This document shows positions 8,028 to 15,275 of a stretch of DNA of 64,000 nucleotides, piece by piece. Origin of the DNA: Streptomyces sp. NBC_00433 (lineage in GTDB: Bacteria; Actinomycetota; Actinomycetes; Streptomycetales; Streptomycetaceae); assembly GCA_036015235.1 (NCBI GenBank), contig CP107926.1:124001-188000 (forward strand), in the 5' to 3' direction. The translations under genes were made by a program, and so were the position numbers. A model generated the notes under the pieces. That model searched no databases. It was not told the DNA's origin and saw only the letters and a list, made by a program, of their open reading frames with translations. The stretch's first letter is position 1; every line of letters starts with the position of its first letter.

Positions 8028-8981
8028 TCAGCCCACGGCTTTCCAGTGGTCGTAGGTGCTGATCATCTGATAGCTGCGGGTCGGGCAGTAGAAGGCGCTG
8101 TTCGGCTGGTCGTAGTGAGTGTCGGAGTTCGCGGAGGTCGCGGTGGACCAGGTGCCGTTCTTGCGTACCGCGATGTTGCTGGACTCGAAGGTCAGGCCGG
8201 CCATGTCGTCGCAGGAGTACGCTCGTCCGGATGTGCCGACCGAGGAGTACAGCTCCTCGATGTCCCAGCCGTCGGTGCGCCCGGACTGGTTGGTCCCGGA
8301 CTGCGTGAAGAGGGTGTCCCACCGGCCGGCCGCGTAGTTGTAGAGCGCCGCGGTCCAGGTGTTGCCGGAGGCCGGGGTCTTGACGACCCGTCCGGTGTAG
8401 GCACCGCTGCCGTTCGTGTAGGTGCTCAGGAAAGAGCTGTTGATGGGCACCGAGGCCGCGAAGTTGACGCTCCGGCACCAGTCCCAGGCGGATACGGAGC
8501 GGACAGTCGGCGTGTAGACCGTGACCAGTTCGACGCAGGAGCCGCCGGGCGGGTACATGGTCGGGGTGTAGATGGTGGTGGCGCTGTTCCTGACAGTGAG
8601 CTGGGTGGAGACCGACTGCGTGGCGCAGGAGCCGTCCGAGCCGGACGCCGACTTGAAGGCGGTGCCCTGCGCCGGGTGGATGCTGACCAGCGGCCGGACG
8701 GCGGCGCCGCCGGCTCCGGCGCCGAGCGGGCCCTTGTCGGGGATCCCGTACTGCGCGCGGTGCTGCGACGTCAGGGGGGAGAGCAGCCGGTGCACCTCGT
8801 CCTGGGACAGGGCGCCCCGGACCGACTGACCGGACACCGCGGTCGAACTGCAGACGCCGACCGCCGCCGGGCCGAGGCCCGCGGCGTCCGGAGAACTCGC
8901 GGCGGCGGTGCCGAGGCCGCCGCCCAGGACCAGGGCCGCGCCGGCGGCGAAGATCGCTGCTGCGGTTTTCGGGCTTCTCAC
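8028..8981 (-). CDS. Exported protein of unknown function
   Basis: 317 residues with a Sec signal peptide (RSPKTAAAIFAAGAALVLGG, cleavage around AAAS, residue 28). The mature part is rich in Ser, Thr, Gly and aromatic residues and has scattered Cys (VCSS, GSCA, GSCVE, WCRS, YSCDD, YCPT) that could form disulfides. It has no recognised catalytic motif. The composition resembles an extracellular carbohydrate- or surface-binding beta protein, but no family is assigned. The start is the GTG at 8981, preceded by AGAGGAG. It is monocistronic, with its own terminator. Confidence 0.78.
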   Translation of the reverse strand: MRSPKTAAAIFAAGAALVLGGGLGTAAASSPDAAGLGPAAVGVCSSTAVSGQSVRGALSQDEVHRLLSPLTSQHRAQYGIPDKGPLGAGAGGAAVRPLVSIHPAQGTAFKSASGSDGSCATQSVSTQLTVRNSATTIYTPTMYPPGGSCVELVTVYTPTVRSVSAWDWCRSVNFAASVPINSSFLSTYTNGSGAYTGRVVKTPASGNTWTAALYNYAAGRWDTLFTQSGTNQSGRTDGWDIEELYSSVGTSGRAYSCDDMAGLTFESSNIAVRKNGTWSTATSANSDTHYDQPNSAFYCPTRSYQMISTYDHWKAVG

Positions 8982-9495
8982 GCTGATGAGCTCCTCTCGG
9001 GAGGGTGGAGCACCTGACCAACATGCTCATGACAACGCATGGGAGTGCAAAGGAGAAGCCATCTGTCGGCCGACATCCGCGCAGAAGCAGCAGAAAGCAG
9101 AAAGCAGAACACACGAGCGGGGGTGAGGCGCGCCGGGTTCTCCTGCCCGGCGGCGTCGGAAAAGGGGGCAACGCACCTCTGCGGACCGAACCGGTGGCCG
9201 TGCGCCTCATCGCCACCGGTACGAACCTCTGCCAGGCCGGCAGCCGGTCCTGGCGGCCGGTGGTGGTGCGCGGGAACTCCCCCGCCGGGGCGTCTGTCGA
9301 CCAGGATCGTCACCAGCGTGTGGGCCCGCTCGCGCCGGCGGCGCAGCCGGTAGGCGCTCGCGCGCAGTTGGGCCCGCAGAAGAAGCGGCGCCGACGCACC
9401 GGTCCGGCGATGCAGTTCCTCACGTCGCGCCGGTCGCTCAGGACTGGGCGTCAGCTCCTGCCCCTGAGCGACGGGACCGCAGGGGCAGCGCCGGC
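8982..9495. other. Intergenic region, nothing recognised
   Basis: This contains the promoter side of the exported-protein gene. A short A-rich patch (9075-9110, agcagcagaaagcagaaagc) contains a 9-bp near-repeat. No gene or known element could be supported. Confidence 0.4.
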
Positions 9496-9690
9496 TACCG
9501 GCGCAGCGGCTGCCTCTGATGCGCGCGGCGGTCAGGGGCCTCGGGGAGCAGGGGGCGCATGAAAGTGCGTTCGTAGCGCAGGACACAGCCGCTGTCGTCC
9601 CTGATGCGGTCGGCTTCGATGAAGTCGGGGTCGCGGCCGAACAGGGTGCGGTACTCCTCGTACGCGGCGAGGCTGGGGAAACTGAAGGCA
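9496..9690 (-). pseudogene. 3' fragment of a NIPSNAP-family protein gene
   Basis: Read on the minus strand from about 9690, the sequence gives FSFPSLAAYEEYRTLFGRD then ADRIRDDSGCVLRYERTFMRPL. This is the C-terminal half of NIPSNAP-domain proteins. The N-terminal roughly 50 residues are replaced by unrelated sequence, so the gene is truncated. Confidence 0.55.
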
Positions 9691-9814
9691 GTACAGCGCC
9701 TCCTGCGCCCACCGGCCGCCCCTGTCCCCGCCAGCAGCAGCGAGCAGTGCCCCCCGGCCGCGTGGGCGGGCGGGGCACGGGGGGGTCGTGCTGTGGGGGC
9801 GGTGGCGGTGCGGA

Positions 9815-10609
9815 CTACTGCTCCGGGTCCCAGGCCACCAGCTGGTCGAAGATACGCTCGTTGCCCTCCAGCTTCAGGGAGTTGAGCGGAATACGGCCGT
9901 AGAAGCCGAGGACCAGCTCATTGGCCGTGCCTCGGGCGGAGGCGTCGGCCGCGTCCGGCTCCTCGCCGGCGGTGGGCCCGGTGCCGGATCCGGGCAGGCG
10001 GTCGAGCCGCGCGCCGTCGCCGGAGAGCCGGTTGCGCCAGGAGCGGCCCTCGGCGGCGTGGTAATCGACACGGGCGGGCTCGTGCGGCCAGGCGACCGTC
10101 GTCGTGCAGATGGTCGACAGGAACTCCTCGACACCGTCGAGTGCCACCTCGTCCGGCAGCGGCTGCGGGGCGCCCACGGTGAGCTGGGCGTCGTAGGTGT
10201 GCACCGCGATCTCCTGGAGCTGGTGCCGGGCGACGGCGCCGCAGGTCCGCGGCGACTGCGACCTGCCCCACCACGTCCAGCAACCGCGGTCCGGGCCGGC
10301 CTCCCGCAGCGCGTCCAGCAGTTCCTGCGTCGATGCGGTCAACCAGGCCGGCAGGGCCTGGCGTTCCCGAGGCGCGGACGCGTCGCCCCGCGGGGCGGAC
10401 TTGGCCGCGGCGTCAGGTCCCGCGGCGATGGTCGCGGCCCAGGCGCGGCGCCCCTCGCCCAGGTGCTGCACCAGATCGAACAGCGTCCACTCGGGACAGG
10501 TCGGCACCCGCACATCCAGGCTCGGGGCGGCGGCGACCGCGGCGCGGAAGGCGGCCGACCGTTCGTCGATGAGTCGCAGCAGGTCGGGGAAGTCCAGAGT
10601 GTTTCGCAC
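9815..10609 (-). CDS. DinB/MDMPI-fold protein (maleylpyruvate isomerase family)
   Basis: 264 residues. The N-terminal four-helix DinB-like domain includes VPTCPEWTLFDLVQHLGEGRRAWA (about 34-57) and HTYDAQLTVG, the mycothiol-dependent maleylpyruvate isomerase signature with its metal-binding His residues. A C-terminal SCP2-like domain ends the protein (ANELVLGFYGRIPLNSL). Family members are mycothiol-linked enzymes or uncharacterised metal proteins. The substrate here is unknown. The GTG start at 10609 has a weak ribosome site. Confidence 0.85.
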   Translation of the reverse strand: MRNTLDFPDLLRLIDERSAAFRAAVAAAPSLDVRVPTCPEWTLFDLVQHLGEGRRAWAATIAAGPDAAAKSAPRGDASAPRERQALPAWLTASTQELLDALREAGPDRGCWTWWGRSQSPRTCGAVARHQLQEIAVHTYDAQLTVGAPQPLPDEVALDGVEEFLSTICTTTVAWPHEPARVDYHAAEGRSWRNRLSGDGARLDRLPGSGTGPTAGEEPDAADASARGTANELVLGFYGRIPLNSLKLEGNERIFDQLVAWDPEQ

Positions 10610-10618
10610 GCCGGATGT

Positions 10619-12454
10619 CTACCACTGTGCCCCGGGCGACCGCATGCGGATTCCCACAGCCGACGCGGCGGGCGCGCGGCACGGGCCGCGCACCCCCGGA
10701 CGGCGCGGTGTCCCCGTTCTCATCGACGCGGGAGGTGCCCGTTGTGAACGGTGCGGGCATTGCTCCGGGTGGCGGAACCGGACCGCCGGCCAATCCGGCG
10801 GCCAGGCCCGGCCCGGCCGCGCGTACCGCGCCCCGGCCACGCCCCCTTCCGCTTCCGCCCGCCGGCGCAGGCGCCACCAGCGCCGACGCCCCCGCGCGAG
10901 CGGGCCGGGCCGGATCGGTCCTGCCCGCCTCCTACGGGCCCGGATCGATCCTGCCCGCCTCCTACGGGCGATGCCACGTCCCCCTCCGTCGCGTGCGCGT
11001 TGCCGGCAGTGCACCGCTTGTGCTGCTCCGGCGGGAGCCGTCGGATCCCAGGAGGGCAGGGGCGCGCCGTCAGCGGGGGGTGGTGGCGGGTGCCGAGTCG
11101 GTGGCGGGGGGTGGGGATTGGGGGGGGGGGTGTGCGCTGTGCGGTCTTCGGGGGTGTTGCGGGTGCCCAGGACCAGCAGGGTGGTGAGGCCGGCTGCCAG
11201 GTAGAGGAGGGCTTGGGCGTTGAGCAGGGGGACGGGGCCCAGGCGGTCGGCCAGGAGGCCCGCGAGGGCCATGCCGATGGCCTGGGCGCCGTTGAAGGCG
11301 GTGTAGAAGGAGCCGAGTGCGCGGCCGAGGTGTCCGGGTGGGACGCGTTGCTGGACCATGCCCAGGATGCCGGCGTAGTAGATGCCTCCGGGCAGGCCGA
11401 CCACGGCGAACAGGCCGATGTAGACGCCGAACGCGGTGGTGGTGGGTGCGTTCCAGATCAGCAGGGCGAGGACGGAGAAGCTGAGGGCGCCCCAGGTGAT
11501 GAGCGGTTTGGGGTGGACGCGGGTGCCCAGGACGCCCAGTGCCAGGCCGCCCGTGATGCCGCCGATGCCCTGGACGCTGCGCAGCACGCCGATCTGGGCG
11601 TCGCTGCCGTGCAGCGTCTTGGCGACGAAGACGACGAACAGGACCACGAACAGGCCCTGGCCGATGGCGCAGAGGATCGCGGACAGGAAGGAGAAGCGCA
11701 GCCGGCGGTCGTCCAGGATGACCGCGACGCCCTCCCGCCAGTGCCGGGCGACCTGGCGCAGGCGTGAGGTGCCCGGTCGGCGGGTCGCGGTGGAGGGGTC
11801 GGGCGGTGCCGGCCGCGCGGGTGCGGTGGCGGGGGTGGTCTCGGGCCGGCGGATGCGGCTGACGACCGCGGCTGCCAGGAGCAGGCCGGCGACCGAGGCC
11901 GCGGCGACCGGCCGGAGCCCTCCGGCGACCATGATGCCGCCCAGCAGGCTGCCGCCCAGCCGCCCGAGGTTGGAGTTGAGGACGACGAGGTTGCTGGCCG
12001 CCACGCTCTGTCCGGGGTCGACCAGGTCCGGCAGCAGGGCGTTCTTGGAGGTGAGGACGAACTGCGCGCAGACGGCGCGGCCGGCGATCACGGTGTAGAC
12101 GAGCCAGAGCAGGTGGCCGGGGGAGACGAGGAGCAGCAGGGCGACCAGGGCCGCGTGGAGCAGGGTGCAGCCGAGGAGCAGGTTTTTGCGGTCGTAGCGG
12201 TCGGCGGCGACTCCGGCGAGGGAGCCGACCAGGATGCCGGGGGTGAGTTCGATCAGGAAGGCCAGGGAGGTCGTCCCCGCCGAGCCGGTCATGCGGTAGA
12301 CGAAGATCGGGATGGCGGTGACGAGCATCCAGTCGATCGTGTCGTCGATGAGCCCGGCCGCCCACAGTGCCCGGAAGCGCGGGTGGCGTATCGGGGAGTT
12401 GCGGGCGGTCCCGGTGCGGTCGGGGGGCTTGTGCCTGCGGGGTGTCGCGCTCAC
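10619..12454 (-). CDS. MFS efflux transporter with abnormal C-terminal extension
   Basis: Residues 1-430 form a 12-helix major-facilitator exporter. It has a loop A-like motif (AGVAADRYDRKNLL) and helices throughout, up to LLYLAAGLTTLLVLGTRN. The GTG at 12454 overlaps the stop of the upstream regulator (GTGA) and is preceded by GAGGAG. The family is about 420-430 residues, but this frame stays open for another roughly 180 Pro/Arg-rich residues to 10619. The extension begins at a run of ten G (11120-11129), so the natural end probably lies near 11070-11130 in another phase. It is likely co-transcribed with and controlled by the winged-helix regulator. Confidence 0.85.
   Translation of the reverse strand: MSATPRRHKPPDRTGTARNSPIRHPRFRALWAAGLIDDTIDWMLVTAIPIFVYRMTGSAGTTSLAFLIELTPGILVGSLAGVAADRYDRKNLLLGCTLLHAALVALLLLVSPGHLLWLVYTVIAGRAVCAQFVLTSKNALLPDLVDPGQSVAASNLVVLNSNLGRLGGSLLGGIMVAGGLRPVAAASVAGLLLAAAVVSRIRRPETTPATAPARPAPPDPSTATRRPGTSRLRQVARHWREGVAVILDDRRLRFSFLSAILCAIGQGLFVVLFVVFVAKTLHGSDAQIGVLRSVQGIGGITGGLALGVLGTRVHPKPLITWGALSFSVLALLIWNAPTTTAFGVYIGLFAVVGLPGGIYYAGILGMVQQRVPPGHLGRALGSFYTAFNGAQAIGMALAGLLADRLGPVPLLNAQALLYLAAGLTTLLVLGTRNTPEDRTAHTPPPNPHPPPPTRHPPPPPADGAPLPSWDPTAPAGAAQAVHCRQRARDGGGRGIARRRRAGSIRARRRRAGPIRPGPLARGRRRWWRLRRRAEAEGGVAGARYARPGRAWPPDWPAVRFRHPEQCPHRSQRAPPASMRTGTPRRPGVRGPCRAPAASAVGIRMRSPGAQW
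10911..10970. repeat. 30-bp tandem duplication
   Basis: Two adjacent 30-bp units (10911-10940 and 10941-10970) differ at only two positions. They sit in the extended reading frame beyond the MFS domain, where sequence looks unconstrained. Confidence 0.8.
11120..11129. repeat. Homopolymer of ten G at the end of the MFS gene
   Basis: An uninterrupted G10 (C10 in the coding strand) lies exactly where the transporter domain ends and the unlikely Pro-rich tail begins. Slippage here, biological or a sequencing error, would change the C-terminus. Confidence 0.8.
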
Positions 12455-13059
12455 CTGGGCTCCTCGGGGCGGTGGAAGGCCTGGAGGCTGAAGCTGATCT
12501 CGGATGCCTGGGGCGGGGCCTGCTCGCGGTTGGTGACGATGTACGGCCGCACGAGCAGGTCGATGACCGAGACGAGGTGGACCAGTTCGTCCGGGGTGAG
12601 CGTGAGCGCGTAGGTGTCGAACACCGCTGCTCGCTGCCAGGGTTCGTCCAGGGAGCCGAAGCTCGCGAGGAAGGACCTGGCCAGGCGGGTGAGTTCGCCC
12701 AGTTCGGCGCCGATGACCGCGGAGTGGGCGGCGAGCGCCTCGGGCCCGTCGCCGTCCGGCAGGAAGTCGAAGCCGGTGGCCACGGCGCGCCAGGGCCGGT
12801 CGCGTGCGTCCGCGCCCTGTTCGGCCTCGGCCCGCTCCACGAGTCCGTACCGGTGGAGGAGGCGCAGGTGGTAGCTGCAGTTGGAGGCGGAGTCGCCCGT
12901 CGCCTCGGCGCACCGGCTCGCGGTGGCCGGTCCCGTCCGCATCAGGTGGTGGAGCAGGCGCAGGCGCAGGGGGTGGGCGAAGGCGCCCAGGACGCGCACG
13001 TCGGTGATCGATACCCGGCCGGGTCCGGTTCCGGGGTCCGCCTGCGGTATGAAAGACAT
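12451..13059 (-). CDS. ArsR-like winged-helix regulator
   Basis: 202 residues. The N-terminal winged helix (VLGAFAHPLRLRLLHHLMRTGPATASRCAEATGDSASNCSYHLRLLHRYGLV, about 23-75) is of the ArsR/HTH_20 type. The C-terminal part, with GRRARDRPWRA-like wing residues and a helical region, is typical of MFS-linked regulators in actinomycetes. It overlaps the MFS gene by 4 bp. Its own ATG (13057-13059) lies inside a 16-bp palindrome, so binding there would block its expression. A second related palindrome occurs 136 bp upstream. Confidence 0.85.
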   Translation of the reverse strand: MSFIPQADPGTGPGRVSITDVRVLGAFAHPLRLRLLHHLMRTGPATASRCAEATGDSASNCSYHLRLLHRYGLVERAEAEQGADARDRPWRAVATGFDFLPDGDGPEALAAHSAVIGAELGELTRLARSFLASFGSLDEPWQRAAVFDTYALTLTPDELVHLVSVIDLLVRPYIVTNREQAPPQASEISFSLQAFHRPEEPR

Positions 13060-13065
13060 CTTTCA
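13050..13065. promoter_or_regulatory. Palindrome covering the regulator start codon (operator 1)
   Basis: TGAAAGA and TCTTTCA are perfect 7-bp arms around CA. The ATG of the winged-helix regulator lies in the centre, implying direct autorepression and a very short leader. Confidence 0.6.
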
Positions 13066-13384
13066 ATAGTGCGCCGGTGTCCTCGGCTCCGCAAGCGTGC
13101 CGCGCGGCACGGGGTGCTTGAGCAGGCCGTTTCCCGGAGGCCTGCGTGGAGGTGCGTTTCCTTCCGCGGAGGGGGAGGCGGGTTGTGAAATATGTGTTTC
13201 ATGTGTCGGGGTCCGAGGGGTTCGGGCGGGCGCCCCGTGCGGGGTCGGCGTGTCGGCTCCTCCCCCGCCGCTCCCCGCTCTTCCTCCCGCGGTGGAAATC
13301 CGTTCCGCTCCGCCGAGATGTCCGCGTGGATTGGCTAGCCTGCCGGAAAGGACCCCTGGAAGACGAAGAGGAAAGGGTTTCGAT
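13066..13384. other. Divergent promoter region
   Basis: This 319-bp gap separates the regulator/MFS operon from the LOG gene. Apart from the second palindrome it holds no gene. A TTGGCT stretch at 13331 may belong to the LOG promoter, but the spacing does not allow a firm call. Confidence 0.4.
13186..13201. promoter_or_regulatory. Second, weaker copy of the palindrome (operator 2)
   Basis: TGAAATATGTGTTTCA has the same 16-bp length and the same TGAAA...TTTCA ends as operator 1. It lies between the regulator and the LOG gene, so it could affect either promoter. Confidence 0.5.
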
Positions 13385-13978
13385 ATGGCTTTCTCACCCT
13401 CGGGTGCGCGCCGTGTCGGCGTGCTGTGCGGATCGCGCGGCGGGCGGACCCCGCTCTATGTGGAGGCCGCCGCCGCGCTCGGCGACGCGCTCGGGCGGCG
13501 GGGCGCCGACCTGGTGTACGGGGCGGGCGGCTCGGGTGTCATGGGCGCCGTGTCGCAGGCCGCGTACCGGGCCGGTGCGAGGGTGACCGGGGTGATCCCG
13601 CACGCCCTGCACGAGCGGGAGCGGGCCGTCGAGGCCTGCGGCGAGGTCTTCGTGGTGTCCAGCATGCACGAGCGCAAGGCACTGATGTACCGGCTCTCGG
13701 ATGCTTTCCTGGTGTTGCCCGGTGGATTCGGCACCCTGGACGAATTGATGGAGGTGGCGACCTGGAACCAGCTGGGTTATCACCGGAAGCCGGTCGTGCT
13801 TGTCAATGTGGGGGAATTCTTTCAGCCGCTGATATCGATGCTCGACCGGATGGAGGAGGAAGGGTTCTTCACGGCCCGGGAGCGGTCCATCGTCCGGGCC
13901 GCGGACGGTGCGGACGCGGCCCTGGACCTGCTGGGCCTGCCCCGCCCGGCGTCCGCTGAGCCGATGGTGCCCGCCTGA
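13385..13978 (+). CDS. LOG-family phosphoribohydrolase (cytokinin-activating type)
   Basis: 197 residues. The Rossmann-like fold begins RRVGVLCGS, and the signature PGGFGTLDELMEV (PGGxGTxxE) with upstream MHERKALM holds the family's nucleotide-binding and catalytic Arg and Glu. LOG proteins cleave the ribosyl-N bond of nucleoside 5'-monophosphates, and many bacterial members act as AMP/purine nucleosidases. The ATG at 13385 follows GAGGAAAGGG. It converges on the methyltransferase gene, with a hairpin between. Fold is certain, physiological substrate is not. Confidence 0.92.
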   Translation: MAFSPSGARRVGVLCGSRGGRTPLYVEAAAALGDALGRRGADLVYGAGGSGVMGAVSQAAYRAGARVTGVIPHALHERERAVEACGEVFVVSSMHERKALMYRLSDAFLVLPGGFGTLDELMEVATWNQLGYHRKPVVLVNVGEFFQPLISMLDRMEEEGFFTARERSIVRAADGADAALDLLGLPRPASAEPMVPA

Positions 13979-14008
13979 GAGCCCGCCGGGAGCGTCTCGC
14001 GCCGCGGC

Positions 14009-14034
14009 CGGCCGGCGCGCACCCGCGCCGGCCG
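14009..14034. terminator. Bidirectional hairpin between convergent genes
   Basis: CGGCCGGCGCG (14009-14019) pairs perfectly with 14024-14034 around a CACC loop. It lies between the LOG gene stop and the methyltransferase stop. Confidence 0.65.
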
Positions 14035-14048
14035 CACGGCCGTCCGCC

Positions 14049-15275
14049 TCACCCGGGGTGGGTCACCGCTCTGAGGTGCGGGAAGGAGGGCGTGGTGAGG
14101 CGGATGCGCAGGTCGCGGAGCTCGTCGCGGGCCGGCGGGCCGCCGCGGGCGGCCAGCAGCTCGCGCAGCGGGCGCGTGCCGTCCGCCTCCGCCGCCAGCC
14201 ATGGCGCGACCGGCGGCGGGCCGGTGACCAGGGGCTGCGGTGCGTCCAGGGGCCGGTAGCCACCGGAGCGGCCCATCACCCACACCCGCTCGCTCGCGGT
14301 CACCGGGGCGAACACGGCGTCGAGGAACGCCTCGTCGCGGTCGGCCTCGCGCAGGGCGGGGAGCGGGTTGTCCGTGCGGCGCAGGTAGAACCACAGCAGC
14401 GGGCTGCGGTCGACGCTGAGCGCCTGGGTGACCTGCCAGCGCGTCACGTCGTCCAGTGCCTCGCTCCGGCGCAGCAGTTGGCCGTCCGCGCAGGGTACCC
14501 GCCAGTCGTACAGGTCGAGTCCGGTGGCCAGCGGGCTGGCGCAGGGCGCCTCCAGGGCGAGGCCGGCCGCGCGGGCCGTCTCGTGGAGGCTGCGGACGGT
14601 GAAGTTGCGCTCGCAGGGGTTGAGCCAGCTGTCGGCGAACTGCTCCTCCGGCTCGCCGAGGTCCGCGCGCAGCCGGCGGGTCAGTTCGCTGTCCCGGGTG
14701 AGGGAGCCGGCGGCCCGGCGGGCGAACCACAGGTCCTGTTCGCGGCCGAGCAGCCGCATGGCCTCCTGGAACGCGGTGATCTCTCGCCTGTGGTAGGTGT
14801 TGTAGACCATCAGTTCCAGTACGCCGGCGGGCTTGAGTGCCGCGGCGAGGCGGTCCAGGAGCAGTCCGGGGTCGGGGTGGTGGTGGATGACCCCGGTGCA
14901 CACGACGTAGTCGAACTCCTGGCGGTACCCGGCCTCGCTGATGCCCTCCTCGCGCAGGGTCAGGTTGGGTGTGCCGAGCTGGTCGCGGGCGGTTCGGCAC
15001 AGGTTCAGGGAGTCGGTGGAGACGTCGCTGCCGACGACCTCGGCGCCGGGGAAGCGCAGGGCGACGATGAGTGCCTGGTTGACTCCGCAGCCCGGTACCC
15101 AGATCCGCGCGTCGCGCGGCATCCGGCGGTGGGTGAAGTCGCCCAGTTCCTGGGCCAGGAGCGCCGGGTGGAGGCCGGGGTCGTCGGGTGCGGTGAGCCG
15201 GGTGGCGTGCCAGGGGTAGGGGAACTCGGAGTAGAACTCGCCGATGGTCTGTTCGGCGTCGGCGTGCGCGGTCAT
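14049..15275 (-). CDS. SAM-dependent methyltransferase of the NRPS operon
   Basis: 408 residues. The class I methyltransferase core has motif I VPGCGVNQALIVALRFPGAEVVGSDVS (about residues 52-79), an acidic loop, and motif IV YVVCTGVIHHHPDP. The opening EFYSEFPYPWHATRL resembles a group of methyltransferases starting with a YPxW segment. The C-terminal roughly 180 residues are helical and unassigned, and may be a substrate-recognition region. The ATG overlaps the NRPS stop (ATGA), so it is the last gene of the leuC-to-methyltransferase operon and probably modifies the peptide or a precursor. The methyl acceptor is unknown. Confidence 0.85.
   Translation of the reverse strand: MTAHADAEQTIGEFYSEFPYPWHATRLTAPDDPGLHPALLAQELGDFTHRRMPRDARIWVPGCGVNQALIVALRFPGAEVVGSDVSTDSLNLCRTARDQLGTPNLTLREEGISEAGYRQEFDYVVCTGVIHHHPDPGLLLDRLAAALKPAGVLELMVYNTYHRREITAFQEAMRLLGREQDLWFARRAAGSLTRDSELTRRLRADLGEPEEQFADSWLNPCERNFTVRSLHETARAAGLALEAPCASPLATGLDLYDWRVPCADGQLLRRSEALDDVTRWQVTQALSVDRSPLLWFYLRRTDNPLPALREADRDEAFLDAVFAPVTASERVWVMGRSGGYRPLDAPQPLVTGPPPVAPWLAAEADGTRPLRELLAARGGPPARDELRDLRIRLTTPSFPHLRAVTHPG

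Noticed and set aside
11080..11135. G-rich stretch as a functional G-quadruplex promoter element
   Set aside because: It lies at the 3' end of a gene within a slippage-prone run. There is no evidence for a regulatory role beyond composition.
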